A stretch of DNA of 64,000 nt from Macrotrachela quadricornifera (lineage: Eukaryota; Rotifera; Eurotatoria; Philodinida; Philodinidae). The stretch covers positions 44,956-108,955 of the forward strand of contig JAJEKB010021085.1 of the NCBI GenBank assembly GCA_022393335.1, given 5' to 3'. A program made the position numbers and the translations under genes. Position 1 is the first letter of the stretch, and every line of letters starts with the position of its first letter. A model generated the notes under the pieces. That model ran no database searches. It saw nothing but the letters and a program-made list of their open reading frames with translations, and was not told the origin of the DNA. Shown in pieces: positions 12,787 to 25,785 of this stretch.

Positions 12787-15506
12787 ATGTCTGAAGAAAA
12801 AAATATTGATCGTTCCGAAATGGAAAATTTACTAAAACGAAGATTTTTTTATGATCAAGCGTTTTCAATTTATGATGGTGTCTCTGGTCTATATGATTAT
12901 GGTCCCGTGGGTTGTGCATTAAAAGCAAACATTTTAGCTCTGTGGCGTCGACATTTTATTCTAGAAGAACAAATGCTGGAGGTTGATTGTTCTATGTTAA
13001 CTCCCGAACGTGTATTCAAGTAGATTTTTCATACAATATAAAAAGCATTTGTGTTATTTTTGCTTGTAGAGCATCAGGTCATGTTGATCGATTCGCAGAT
13101 TATATGGTAAAAGATATTCAAACAGGTGAATATTTTCGAGTAGATCATCTAATTGAAGGTAAATAAGAAGTTATATTTTCATTAAATTAGTTATTGTTTT
13201 CGTTTTATTGAAAAGGTCATCTTGAAAAATTGCTTGAAGCAAAAGATATTCCAGATGCAAGAAAAGCCGAAATTAAACAATTATTACGAGAGGTAACTTT
13301 ACGAAGAAACATTAAATGATCTAATTATTTCATTTAGGTTGGTAATATGAATGCGATAGATATGCAAAAACTTATAACACAATATAATATAAAATCACCT
13401 AATAATAACAACGAACTTTCAGAACTTATTCCATTTAATTTAATGTTTTCAACTTCAATTGGTCCAACAGGGCAATTAAAAGGGTTAGTTTAATATTAAT
13501 TAATATAATATATTTTAAAAATATTCAAATATTATTCTTAATCTAGTTATCTTCGACCAGAAACTGCTCAAGGCATGTTTGTTAATTTTAAAAGATTATT
13601 AGAATTTAATCAAGGTCAATTACCATTTGCGGCTGCTCAAATTGGTACTGCATTTCGAAACGAAATCTCACCACGATCAGGTTTACTTCGACTTCGGTAC
13701 GTTATTGATATATTTTATAAATCATTTTAATATAAAAAATAACATCTCTAATTCCACTCTTATTCTGTTTTAAAAAAAAGGAGTTTTGGAACATGGACAT
13801 ATTTGCTTAGAAAGATATGAAAATGAAATTTTTCTAAGCTTTTTTTTTTCTTTCTTTAGTGAATTTACAATTGCAGAAATCGAACATTTTGTTGATCCAA
13901 TTGATAAGACTCATCCAAAATTTGAAACTGTTGCTGATCTTAAAATTCAACTATATCCAGCTATTAATCAAATAGATAATAGACCAGTTGAATTGATTCG
14001 TTTAGATGAAGCTGTTCGTTTAAAAATAATTAATAATGAAACTCTTGCTTATTTTATTGGTCGAATTTATTTATATTTTATTAAAATTGGTATTGATAAA
14101 AATCGAATTCGTTTTCGTCAACATATGAATAATGAAATGGCTCATTATGCAAGTGATTGTTGGGATGTAGAATGTAAAATAAGTTATGGTTGGATTGAAT
14201 GTGGTGCTTGTGCTGATCGATCATGTTATGATTTAACACAACATACAAAATTTAGTGGTCAACGACTTATGGCTGAACGTAAATTACCTATATCAAAACA
14301 AATTCAAATTAAAGAAAGAAGAATAAATGGTAAATTAATTGGTCAAATATTTCGTAAAAATACTTCAATAATAATTGAATATTTACAAAAATTATCTGAT
14401 AATGAAGCTGATATTTTACATGAAAAACTTAATGAAAAGTATTTTTAAAAAAAAATTGTTTTTTAATAGAAATAATTACTTTATTTTATTATTTCTTTAG
14501 TAATCAAAATATTATTATTGATAACAAAGAATTTACTATTACAAGACAAATGTTCATAGTTGAAACAAATGAGAAAATAGTACAAGGTAAATATTCTTAA
14601 TTAATTCTAATAGATGAGCCTTTTTAACTCATTGTATAAACCTATTATCTTTGTCTTTGAAATAAATTTTTTTGTCTCGGTACAAAATTTTAAAAAGTTT
14701 CCAACTCTACCCATCAAGATAAATAGATTTGAAAATGAATTTTAAATTGAAGAGTAGAAACCGATTCGATTGTATCAAGTCATAGAATGGGATTAAAAAA
14801 CAAGAACAAAAAATGTTCTATTTTTTCTAGTGGAAGAATATATACCATCAGTTATTGAACCAACATTTGGTATTGGTCGGATATTGTATTCTATACTAGA
14901 ACATAACTTTAAAATTCGTCCTGAAGATAATCAACGAAAAGTAAATATTTTTCTTTTAGATATTTTTTAAGAACGTATCTGATTATTTTAGTATTTTACA
15001 TTATCACCTTTAATTGCGCCATATAAATGTGCTGTTTTACCACTGAGTAATAATACAGAATTTCAACCATTTGTTAAACAAATCTGTAGGTTTTTTAATT
15101 TTATTCTGTAATGATAGCTTATTTTTTTTTCAATATATTTAGCTAATCTTTTAACTCGTGATGGTATATCACATAAGATTGATACAAGTAGTAGTAATAT
15201 TGGTAAACGTTATGCACGTTGTGATGAAATAGCTATACCATTTGCAATTGCAATTGATTTTGATACATTACAACAACCACATTCAGTTGCATTACGTGAA
15301 TTAGATTCATTAAAACAAATTCGTATTAAAGTATATAGTTTCTTCTAGTTTTTTGAAACTTTTTAATAATTATTTATCTTTATTTTTAGATTGATGAATT
15401 AGTATCTGTTATTCAAGATCTTTCAACAGAAAAAGTAAATTGGAATGAAATATTTGCAATATATCCTCAATTTACAGAACAACAAACTAAAAGATTAGAC
15501 AGTTAA
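12787..15506 (+). CDS. Glycyl-tRNA synthetase (class II)
   Basis: Eleven exons join in phase to 622 residues: 12787-13019, 13070-13158, 13216-13292, 13338-13483, 13547-13696, 13860-14438, 14501-14586, 14831-14940, 14992-15085, 15143-15330 and 15390-15506. The enzyme charges tRNA-Gly with glycine. Class II signatures: the motif 1 region [27 protein letters not shown], motif 2 [21 protein letters not shown], then [14 protein letters not shown], and motif 3 EPTFGIGR. The C-terminal anticodon-binding domain follows ([11 protein letters not shown] through [15 protein letters not shown]). Human GARS1 is about 740 residues; the difference is mostly at the N-terminus, where no WHEP domain or mitochondrial leader is seen, so this should be a cytosolic form unless an upstream exon exists. 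The intron 13697-13859 contains a misleading open frame that joins the next exon. Confidence 0.96.
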
Positions 15507-17459
15507 TAGTGAAATATATCATTCTTTTTTTTTCCATAATTAATTTTGAACTTTTTCTTTGACAATGAAATAAAAAATTGATGAAAATAATTGAATTGAA
15601 GAAATGAATAATAAAAATAATGATTCATCTGATGCACATAGAACCCAGCTGATGCCTATATAAAAACAGAAAAAAAAAACTAGAATAATAAACATATCGA
15701 TGTATTTTTGGTTTAGACGTACGTTTGATTAATTTTTGGAAAAGACAAAATAATATTTCTTCGTTTTTGATAAATGATTCTTATGTAATTGAATAATATA
15801 TTGAAAAATAAGGTAGGATATATAGATAATTATTAATATATAATATGATATTTTTTTGTTGGATAATAAATAAATAAGGAAATTTGTAAATTTTATGGAT
15901 CTATATAGACCTTGAAACCTGCTGTTTCTTCTTGAGTCAAGGACTGTTTTTTTTTCTGCACAATTCTGCGCTTTCTCTGTTATGGTTTTTATTTATTCAA
16001 ATACAACGAAAACATTTATAAAAAAATATTTTCAGATATCAATTTGTTTTTAAGCCAAAACTTTATCTATCTTGCAGGTCGTAGTAAACTATGTCTATTA
16101 TAAAAAAGGTTTGTACTTATAATCTATTTTTAAACAGATCGAATGTTTGGCATAATGAGTATTAATGTTGGAATAAAATTGCAAATGTTTCATAATTGTA
16201 GTTTATCATGATAATATATTTATTTTTCATTTTCTTCTCATACTAAGAACATGTACCTAGAAGTATCACATATTGCTAAAAGAAAAAAACAAAAATAGAA
16301 ATCTTTTATATATACAAAATATCTCAATTAACATAATTCATCATTAATATATGAAAAATATCTTAATATTAATATCGGTAAAGACTTCAGAATAGGAAGA
16401 AATATGAATATATTATCATAATAAGCTACAATTACATTACAACATTAAAACACATTATGCTAAAAGTTTCCGCTCATAATTTCATATGAGCAGAACTATA
16501 CGTGAGGAAAATCTTAACTGATTCAAATTTTTTCTAAAGAGCTGTGTAGAATATTCAAAAATAATTCAGTATTAATAATGACTTTAAGTATGATAGATAC
16601 ATCGTTCACAAAATGTTAAAGAATATAGTAGTTTTGTAGTCTAACTTTAGTCATCTATAATTAATCATATAGAATACTATGCACTGTAAATTTAAAATAT
16701 TAATAGTGTCTGTTATTTATCCAAGTGCGATTCGATTATTTGTGATCATCCAACTTCTGAGAGTTTCAACAGTTATATTATTTAAATTTATAACAATCAA
16801 ACTTGACTATATATTCATAAGTATTAAATGAAGTATAGCCTCTCAGAGAGAAAAAAATCTAATCGCTGGATGATGCTCAAAATTTTTTTAATTTTCTGTT
16901 AGTGTATAAACAGCGATATAAAATGTGTTCTAATATTTATATATATATGTGTAATTCAACTTAGCTTATAATGTTTATAGAGAGAAGATTGTACAAAGTA
17001 TTAATACAAATATCGTAATACCTCTTCCTTTATATGAAATTATATTAGCAACGATTTCAGATTGATTCCTAGAGGTAAAATAATACTTTATGTTTTAATC
17101 GTTTGCAATAGGAAATGTTTTACATAAAAAAAAAAGGAAATCTATCATAATAAAAACTTTTCTCAGATTTTATGCAAGGAATAAATACATTGAGCGGTTT
17201 CAATAACTCTTTTACACACTCGTGAAGTACACTAAAAAAAGCTTTCAAGAAAATCGAGCAATAAAAATCGAATAAATATTCATGACATATAAAGAGTATC
17301 ATTAAAGATGAAAGAATCATTATTGTATTCAACATTTTTTCTTTTCCTTCATATAATAGAACGATATTTTGATATAACAAATGTCATTCATTTTTTATTG
17401 AATTATTCTAGAAATTAACATTGATCAACAATAAAAATAAACGATTAGAATCATCACAA
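15507..17459. other. Intergenic, nothing recognised
   Basis: About 2 kb of AT-rich sequence after the glycyl-tRNA synthetase. A weak inverted similarity lies between roughly 16735-16765 and 16838-16880 (a 'ctctcagag' and 'tggatgat' pair), too short to classify. A splice acceptor at 17410-17411 precedes the next gene, and the frame is open back to it, so further upstream exons are possible. Confidence 0.45.
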
Positions 17460-18632
17460 ATGAATAATAATCACAAAGCACATAAATTTGAAAAAATTAA
17501 TGAACAAAATACATCCTTTCGAACTGAACCTATGCGAGAACGTCGACATGCTTTAGCTGATACATCAACAGTATCAACAAATACTAATACATCTGGTCAG
17601 AATCAATGTTATTATCAATTAGCTGAACGTGTTCGAGAACTTGAAAAAGAAATTGCACCTGATCTTCGTTTTTATCAATTACCACCAAATTATTCACCAT
17701 TTTCAGCTATAACACCATGTTCAAATATTAGTGGAGCTGGTTTTTCAAATTATTCACATCCACAAAATTTTCCAATAAATCTACTTTCACCTAATTCATC
17801 TGTACCAACTCATCCATGTGGTTTATCTTCAAAAGTTATCGAGCGTGCTCATCTTATTCCCGAACGGTTAGATAATATATTAATTAATTCTACAATATAT
17901 TAATATTTGTTTTTATCTAGATTTTGGATTCAATGGCAAGAAAAACAAATGCAAAATCGAATAGAAGAACTTGAATATATTAAAAATAGTTTAACTAGTC
18001 CATCAAATGAAGTTAATTTAGGAACAACAAATCGTCGAAAAAGTCTTTTATTACTTCATAATGCACAACGTCGTGTTAGTTTTCCTCGATCTACAAATAA
18101 TTATAAAACAGTATCAACAAGTATTGGTAGTGAAACACCTTCATCAAATATTGATAATCATAATTCATTCAGTTTTGATCAACGATCGATAGATGATGCA
18201 GATATAGATAATCTAAATGATTTGAATATATCTTCGCCTAAAGAACCAACGACTCCTATTCAATGTGTTCGAAAACCTCATTCAACACTTGATCGTTCTC
18301 GTTTATCTATATTCTTACCATTTTCTAATACAAATTTACTAGAACAAACAATGCTTACTAATAATTTGACTAAATCTATATCAGAAAAACCAAATGATAT
18401 TAAAAATAATTTAAACCAAACAAATTCATCTGAAAATAATATTGATGATGTAGCACAAATTGCTACTGAATTTAATTTTACATTACTTTTACGAGAAAGA
18501 AAAGGTCGAACAAGTCCATTAGTATATTCAAAATCAATTATTAATCGTACTATTAAATTTGGTTCATCATCAAAAAATGATCCATTAATATATCAAAATG
18601 AAACATCATCTGATGAAGAAATGGTAATTTAA
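17460..18632 (+). CDS. Uncharacterised Ser/Asn-rich disordered protein
   Basis: Exons 17460-17866 and 17921-18632 (intron 54 nt) give 372 residues. I do not recognise the family. A short predicted helix near residues 62-73 (QLAERVRELEKEI) and another just after the splice junction (WQEKQMQNRIEELEYIKNSL) have coiled-coil character. The rest is Ser/Thr/Asn/Pro-rich with basic-Ser patches (RRKSL, RRVSF) resembling sites for basophilic kinases, and an acidic DDADIDNLNDLN run. No signal peptide or membrane segment. The C-terminus ends in SSDEEMVI. The frame is open upstream of the chosen ATG as far as a splice acceptor at 17410-17411, so the true start may lie in an earlier exon. A scaffold or cytoskeletal adaptor is conceivable but unsupported. 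Confidence 0.7.
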
Positions 18633-19397
18633 AAATATTTTAAAGCTTATTTAATTCAGATTTTAAATTATTTTTTTCTTCTTTACCTGATTTTTCATAT
18701 ATATGTAAAAACAAACAAAGTCGTCTGTTTAAACAAGAAAAAACTGACTGAAAATTTATTTTATAAGTTCTTTCTATGCACTTGATACGATGATAAATAA
18801 ACATAAATTTTGTCTACAAATTCTTTTCAATCAGAATACTTCCTATTTTAAGGTTTCATATTACATGATACACAAACACAGCCTTTTCATTATAAAGTAT
18901 ATCTTGAGATATATTCAACTTAATGAAGAGTGATGAAACCATATCTACATATGTTAATAAGAAACCTTCTATATATTTATTTCTAGAGATGAAATGATTT
19001 TCTCATCTAACCATTGATCAATATCTTTCAAAGATGGAGCAATTCTTTTCTATACATTCCTATTTACTTAATAACGAATTCAACAGTCAAATGGTAAAAA
19101 ACAAACTTATGAAATTTTACCGTTCGAATCAACAACACTATACTACAGAACAATGTCATTTAATTTGTTTTTTCAAGCAAGAAAATTTTCATAATAAAGA
19201 AATCGGTAATGAGATTTTCAATAGTTCAATTATTGAAGGTGAGAAAATATATTAAAGAAAAGAGAATAATGGTAATTTTCAATAAGACATGCTTATGATC
19301 AACAAGAATCACGCCATTTACCCTAAAGAAAGAGATTGAGCTGATGCAAAGCTCAGGTAAAAAACAAACAAGGTTGAAAGGAAAAAAAAAAGAAGAA

Positions 19398-19403
<6 letters not shown>

Positions 19404-19428
<25 letters not shown>

Positions 19429-19430
19429 AA
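19404..19430. repeat. GA dinucleotide run
   Basis: A short run of GA repeats inside a longer purine-rich tract (about 19378-19442), in what may be the first intron of the following gene. Confidence 0.9.
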
Positions 19431-19713
19431 GAATGAAAGAAAAAATCACGATCATCAACCGGTGAAGTAACTATATTTTTTATTTTAAATTTTTCTTTTA
19501 CTCTTGACATGGGGCATTCTTTTTCTTCTCAACAAAAAAAGCAAGAGTAATGCAAGATAAAAAAAATTATTTTTCAATACAAATATTAACAGTTCATCAA
19601 TAAAAAAACAAAACAAAGAACTGGTAAAGAATACATTCTTTTATTTTTTTATTTATCAACAAATAAATCAATTTTACTTTTTTGTTCATACTACAGTTAC
19701 AATTACATTAATC

Positions 19714-21059
19714 ATGTCTGATGAATATAATTATAATGAAATTCATAATGTTCCTAATTCTATTCGAAAGAAAAAAGAAAATATTCGAATTTTTATTCAA
19801 CGAAAACGTTTAGCATCTGGTATTTTACATAAATCTATTTCATCACAATTTAATAGCATGGAAAAATTAATTTCATTTGTAGAAAAACAATTGAATTCAA
19901 ACAAAAAAAAATCTCAAAATGATAAAAATACCATTGTTATCAATTATAAACCAGTATTCGTTAATTCGCGTCAAAAAAAACCAACAAAATCAAAACCAAT
20001 ACCAACACCAGCACATTCACCCACTCATACTAATCGACGATATAGTATAACACCAACATCAAATTCTGATAATTTATCATATACTTCGAAATCTAATCGT
20101 ACAATAAATCGACAATCAGTTTCATTTGATGTACCTGATGTTGAAGATCCATTTATGTTTATTGAAATGATGTATCAACAATTATTTACTGAAGATGGAC
20201 AATTACGTAATGGAACTGAAACAAAAGATTTAGCCGATTGTGTTAAACAAATTGTAACACATTCAAGAAGAAATTCAATGGTACGTAGAGATTCAATAGC
20301 ATCAAATATTCATCAACAAAAACTTTCATCGCCATCATTTCATAATTCAATATTATCAAAAGCAACATCATTATCATCTTCACCTCGTTTTATACCAAAT
20401 GCATTTTATGAAGAAGAAGAAGAAGGATCTAATACATTATTATCAAAAAATAGAATTTTTGATACATCTAGACGGTAATTATATTATTATTTTTTTTAAA
20501 TTTTGATACTCTAATTTTTTTTTCTCTTTCAAGAAGTTCAAAACGATCAAGTTTAGATAATTTAGTTCATCATCAACAACAACTTCATGCAATATTCAAT
20601 TCATATTATCATCACCAAAAACGAACATCAACGACTCAAACAACAATGAATCCTAATTATCCTTTTTCTATCGATGATACTGATAATGAAGATCTTGATA
20701 CATTTTCTGATTTAAATTCTTATCGTAAAACAATTTATACTCCTCCACCAACAAATATTGATGATGATATAGGTCAAACAGAATCGAAACTTTTATCATC
20801 ATCTGGTTATCAATCATTAAAATCACATGAACCAATTATTTCCGAAATACATACACAAAATGATCATTATTATTGTCCAAATTGTGTACATAAATCACAA
20901 ATTACTAAAATATCTCCAACATCATCAGTGAATATAATTCAACCAATACGAGATACATTTATGAAATATCTTAATTTTATATTGATTTCAAAAAATATCC
21001 TTATTATACCTTTGTTTATTTTTTTATTACGTCAACGATCAATGTATATAGGTAATTAG
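19714..21059 (+). CDS. Uncharacterised disordered protein with C-terminal membrane segment
   Basis: Exons 19714-20474 and 20534-21059 give 428 residues. No family recognised. Residues 10-60 are basic and probably helical (RKKKENIRIFIQRKR, FNSMEKLISFVEKQL). The middle is Ser/Thr/Pro-rich with SRRNSMVRRDS, a likely phosphorylation patch. Near the C-terminus a YYCPNCV motif precedes a hydrophobic stretch (LNFILISKNILIIPLFIFLL) and a short basic tail, the layout of a tail-anchored protein. A possible extra first exon lies at 19034-19238: it starts with ATG, ends in phase at a GTGAGA donor, and joins in frame to the acceptor at 19695-19696, which would add 74 residues. RNA evidence is needed to choose between the two starts. 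The style resembles the preceding gene, and both may be adaptor-like proteins. Confidence 0.7.
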
Positions 21060-21967
21060 AAAAAAGAAAATGAAGCAAAACTTCCATAGATTATATCCGT
21101 CCAAGATACGCACTTTGTTTTTATTGTAACCATAAATTTGTAAAAATTTTCTTTCTTCTATCTATATGATAAAGCATAGATGAAAAAAAAAATTAAAAAT
21201 AATTCTTATTGACATAGCTATTCAATAAAAATTTAATTGATATTCGTGACAAAAAAAAACCGAAGAGAAGATGACAATATAAAGTCTAATATCGATGAGC
21301 ATCAATCAAGACAAAAGTTAACTAACGATTGATTATAAAATTTTTGTCTGAAGAATTTTCAGAATTAATTTCATTTAGCTAAATTGAATGTGTTGAATCA
21401 ACTTTTCCTTTAAAACATCGGACTGAAAAATGACTATACTTACTTGAAGCTATTGGTATATGTTTATTAATCATTGATCGTGTTTGATCGAAATTTATTC
21501 ATGCTATATATTGTATGTTCAATATTTCCAGCTTCAAAACAATTCATTAATGATGAAATTGTTCTCATTATTGGTTTCGATACTATTTGAGGTTGCGTAC
21601 TTGCTGTTGAATTTTCAAAATATAATGCATTTCATTGTCTATGAGATATTGATGAAGTAGAAAATCAAAAAAACAGATGAATTATTATATGCACAATATA
21701 ATCATTGTCGAATAGTTGCAATGAAAGTTTATATTACATATTGTTATGTAAATTTTTTATTATTAAATAATTCGTTTTTTATTCAGTATATTAAGACAAA
21801 ACATCAGAAAAAATTATATAGGTGATATTGGGAATGTTTAATGCAGATGATTTTCAATATCTATAATGAGAGACTAAACATTGATACTGCTTAGAACAGA
21901 TATAATGTCATGTCAAAATAATTGTTTAGTTGTTCGATAAACTGAAGTTGGAGATAATTCAAATTGT

Positions 21968-22245
21968 TCATTTTTTAGGCCTAGCATCACTTTTTCTAAG
22001 AGAAGCACCTTTTTTCATTTTAATATAATAAATAACACTTTGTTGAAATTCAAATGTTGCAGTTGTTACAGAACGACCAGATCTTTTTTTATCTTTAACA
22101 GAGTCCTCTGTTTAATATTTGTGAGATGCACTTATGCAGTGATTTATATTTTAATGGCGGTGGATTATCATAACTTTGAACGAAACGAATTATACGACCA
22201 ACACGTCATGTTGTGTTCAGACGTTTTAAAACGAATCTTAGTCAT
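21968..22245 (-). pseudogene. Decayed transposase N-terminal region, probably Tc1/mariner-like
   Basis: On the minus strand an ATG at 22245 opens a short basic peptide. A shifted frame continues with RRVGRIIRF and a helix-turn-helix-like stretch. A further shift gives VKDKKRSGRSVTTAT, followed by GASLRKSDARPKK and a stop at 21968-21970. The DKxRSGRPxTxTT pattern is typical of the linker after the first HTH of Tc1/mariner-type transposases; here the Pro is replaced by Ser. At least two frameshifts break the frame, and no DDE/D catalytic residues were found downstream. Identification rests on this motif only. Confidence 0.4.
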
Positions 22246-22698
22246 TTTCGTGTGATATCATTCGCTAATATTTCTTTCTTCTTTTCTCCTTACTTTTATT
22301 CCTGTTCTTTCTTCATCGTTATTTCCGTATTCTTCGCTGATTCTATCTATTACATAAATTTATGTCTGTATACACGTGCACATAACAAAATTTAACACAT
22401 GACGTAATTTAGTAAATGCTACAGCTGATACTGACGCTCAGTTGGGTCGTACAAATGTGCATTACAATTTCATCATGATTGTTTATGCGCTAAAAATATT
22501 AAAAATCGATCTCAAAAATTTTTGCATTTAGGTTTGTCAATGTTACTTTACTACTAGTTATAGCTAGAGAGCTGAAACTTTCAGAAATAAAAGATTTTGA
22601 TTAGATGTATATATAGTAAAAATTTCAACCCTCTAGGCTGAGTGAAAGTATGAAAAATATGAATAACAAATTATCGTCAGTTACTATCAAACACCCTT

Positions 22699-23085
22699 TA
22701 CAAATGCGAGAAAGTAGATGGCATCTCAATTGATACTTTAGTTTTGTGCATCTTTAGTTGTCCTCTAATGCGAGGTAAATCTTCTATTCAATTTAATTCT
22801 TTTTTGTTTAAACAGTTTTCAGTTACTTCAGAAATACTCTTTTTGATGTTATAAACTGGGTTTTCAATTTCTTCATATATACTAATGTCATCTAACTTTT
22901 CTTCGATTTTTGATATGTAATCATCTGTGTTCATAATAACCACTTTTCCACCTTTATCTGGTGGTATGACTATGATATTATCCATATTTTTATTTTCGTT
23001 AGGTTGTCATTTTTTGGCTTTCTCCACGTCTTTATAAACTTTGTTACTTCTGCAATCGCCGCTTTTTTATCAATGCAGGTGTTTT
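22699..23085 (-). pseudogene. Penelope-like (Athena-type) reverse transcriptase remnant
   Basis: The minus-strand translation contains IIVIPPDKGGKVVIMNTDDY, followed by ISKIEEKLDD and then, after an in-frame TGA, LPRIRGQLKMHKT. An ADKG-x-x-VVM-x-x-x-DY block followed by a G-x-PKIHK block is characteristic of the N-terminal part of Penelope-like element reverse transcriptases. Athena elements of this class are abundant in bdelloid rotifers. Upstream, KKAAIAEVTKFIKTW lies in a different frame. With one frameshift, one nonsense codon and no catalytic YADD-type motif, this is a dead fragment of about 390 bp. Confidence 0.75.
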
Positions 23086-24605
23086 AAATAAGGCTAAGAG
23101 GACATATAATTGTGAACGATAAGTCATGAATCAATTGGTTTTTGATATAACAGATAGGAATACTATGAAGTGTTTTGCAGTGTTAGTAGATCATCATGAC
23201 ACCGTTATTCTGTTGCTTATCATTTATTAATATATACGTCCTGATACCACAATCTATAGCGATCAACGGGTAACTTATAATAGTCGCTCTACTGATCCTC
23301 AACAATATGTTCTGGGTGTGTATGTGATAAGCAAAAAGAAAGCTCAAATGGGTCAACATGTTTCTCTCCTAGAAACTCATCTAGTCAAATTCATGTATAG
23401 ACATTGATTTGGCGATTTTTCTTTCGAAAATCTTGCATCATACTGTATCTGATTGTTAGGATGATGTCACTGGATTACATCATTTATATATTTCATATAT
23501 TATTCTTTGTCATCTCTATATGTGTGTCTTTATCTTTCCTTCCGATATAAAGTGTTGTTATCTACACATATACATAATAAATAGATCGAGGAAGATAAAA
23601 CAACATCTAACATTGATGTATATGTGATTTAATTTCTTTTTTTTCAATAAATATATTACACAGCATATTCATGACATTTCTTCTACTGTCATTGTGATTA
23701 CTAGAGAAAACACGCTAATCATTTTTTTTCTTTCCTTTCATTTCATCATATACACGTCAGCAAAGAGAGTGTGTACATCGTGTAGAAGCGTCTTTCCTTT
23801 TTAGGATATAAATCTTTCGCTTTTTGCGTGTTCTCTTTTCTATAGATGGCGTTGAAGAATTGATCTTTGTGAGTCATGATTATTCTTCAGCTTTTTTTTT
23901 GAAACTTTCTATATATTTGTCTTTACGTAGCCGTTGCACTTCGATAAAAGCATTCTTTATATTCTACTATTGGCAACTCAGTAACATTACTACTCTGTTT
24001 TAAATATCTGAGTTATCTTCGTTATAAGATCATCACGCATTAACTCAATTCAGCAACGAGTAACAAATCAGGTACCAACTGCGATACATAGATACACTTA
24101 CTTCCATATTTTTGTTGCATACAGATTTAAGTAAGTCCTTGTTTAATCTATTTCCATCTATGATCAGACCTTTTGGAAAAGTATTGCATATTCTCTGAAC
24201 TAGACCTAAGAGGTGAACAACGTGCTTCATTTGATGCGATTTTTGTCTATCAGAAGTAGCGCGATCTACTTTTTGTTATCTTGAACTAATACAAGCTAGA
24301 GTGATATACATCGAAGCATTGTTTATGGATATTCTTTCACTGGTTCCTTCTTGTATTGATTAAAAACATCTTATTTCGATAAAAAAAATACTAAAATATT
24401 GCTTTCAATACACGATCTGTCAGTTAGCCTGAGAAAGAACGCCGTTCAGTTGAACACGCACCACCTCTACAGGCTCTAAGAGTCATTTTCGAGTCTTTGG
24501 TCACAATTAGTTTTTATGCAAACAAATTACATAGCTTTGGTGTCTATTTTTGGAAGAAAGAGATGAAGACGCAACTACTCATTCACAGGAAAGAGTCGAA
24601 CAGTA

Positions 24606-25287
24606 CAATTCAGTTGCAAAGAACTGAACTGTTTGAACAATTTTTTGATAGGAACTGATCTGATTGTTCGTATAGTTCCTTTGACAGGAGCTGATCTCTG
24701 AAAACAGTTCTTTTCGTAGTAACTATCCGAAATTTTCCCCAAAACCGAACAATATTACTCAACATCCGGAAATATTGTTCCCAAAAAAGAGCAATATTAC
24801 TGTGACGATTTTTGATAGAAGAGATGTTAGCACTGATGAAACTATGCTTTATTGTATATTCCCTAACCAAACATCGCATCGCTTCCATACAAAACAGACA
24901 CCTATATACTTGTCTATGAGAGAGAAGAAAAATATAAGGAAGGAAAGAATAATAGGACAGAACGTAAGAACAATATCGTGGGGACATAGTATCACATGAT
25001 GTGCATCGTAAGGACAAAAATATAAGAACTCGTCAAACATCATGTATACAAAATGCACTTAACCGGGATCGGCACAATTACTTAATACCCCGAAAATATT
25101 GTTCCTAAAGCAGAACAATATTACTCAACACCCGGAAATACTATTCCAAAATCAAAAAAATATTGGACAGTTCTTACTAGAAGAACTGTTCTTAGAGATC
25201 AGTTCCTCTAAAAGGAACTGTACGAGCAATCAAATCAATTCCTATCAAAAACCTGTTCCGACAGTTCAGTTCTTTGGAACTGAACTG
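24606..25287. mobile_element. Non-autonomous fold-back element, 682 bp
   Basis: The arm 24606-24732 is the reverse complement of 25161-25287 with roughly 85 per cent identity by eye over about 127 bp. The outermost part of each arm is itself a small palindrome (right: cagttcagttc-TTTG-gaactgaactg). Further inside, a 'gaacaatattactcaac' block occurs on both sides in direct orientation (about 24747 and 25114). No transposase is encoded; the open frames at 24610-25017 (-) and 25099-25368 (+) run through the arms and are not genes. No clear target-site duplication was found. It ends about 500 bp before the repeat-protein gene. Confidence 0.75.
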
Positions 25288-25785
25288 AAACGTCCAACTC
25301 CTATTCACAGAAAATTCATTTTATCCGTTTTTGTTTCAAATACAATGAATTCTCTTCGTGGAAATTAGTATATTTATGATAGAGGTACAATCAACTCTAA
25401 GTAACTAGACCTGCAATATTATATATGACTAGAAATTTCGAACTTCAATAAAAAAAACAGGTTGATAATTCTCAGGAATGTTCCAGAAACAGAATTTACG
25501 TAATCATCTTCTTGAAGGAAAATAATTAGAACATGCTGATTTCTAAAGAGTACGGGCGAGTGAAAATCTTCCAGGACTTAATAATTGTGGAACGCTTCAA
25601 CACTTGAATTCGAGTTTCATTTATTTCACTACTGTGATTCTACAAGAAGCAGCCAATCGCAGTAGAACAGCAAATATGGTTGCGCTGCCTTGTGAGTAAG
25701 AGTAATTGTATATTTCTATTTAGAGGACCAGCAATAAATGGCATAGTGGAACATATTGCGTGTATCGAGCGATTCCAACGGTTAC

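Larger units (their letters stand above)
21060..25785. other. Repeat-rich stretch without intact gene
   Basis: Holds a broken transposase-like region (21968-22245, -), an Athena-type RT remnant (22699-23085, -) and a fold-back element (24606-25287). A further minus-strand open piece around 21475-21605 looks like decayed coding sequence but matches nothing I can name. Together with 25.8-34.6 kb it forms the accessory part of the window. Confidence 0.6.

Noticed and set aside
13786..13859. Open frame beginning inside the glycyl-tRNA synthetase intron
   Set aside because: It merely runs into exon 6. The donor at 13697 and acceptor at 13859 give the conserved LRLREFTIAE junction.
16735..16880. 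Weak inverted similarity
   Set aside because: Only two short words match, not enough above AT-rich background to call an element.
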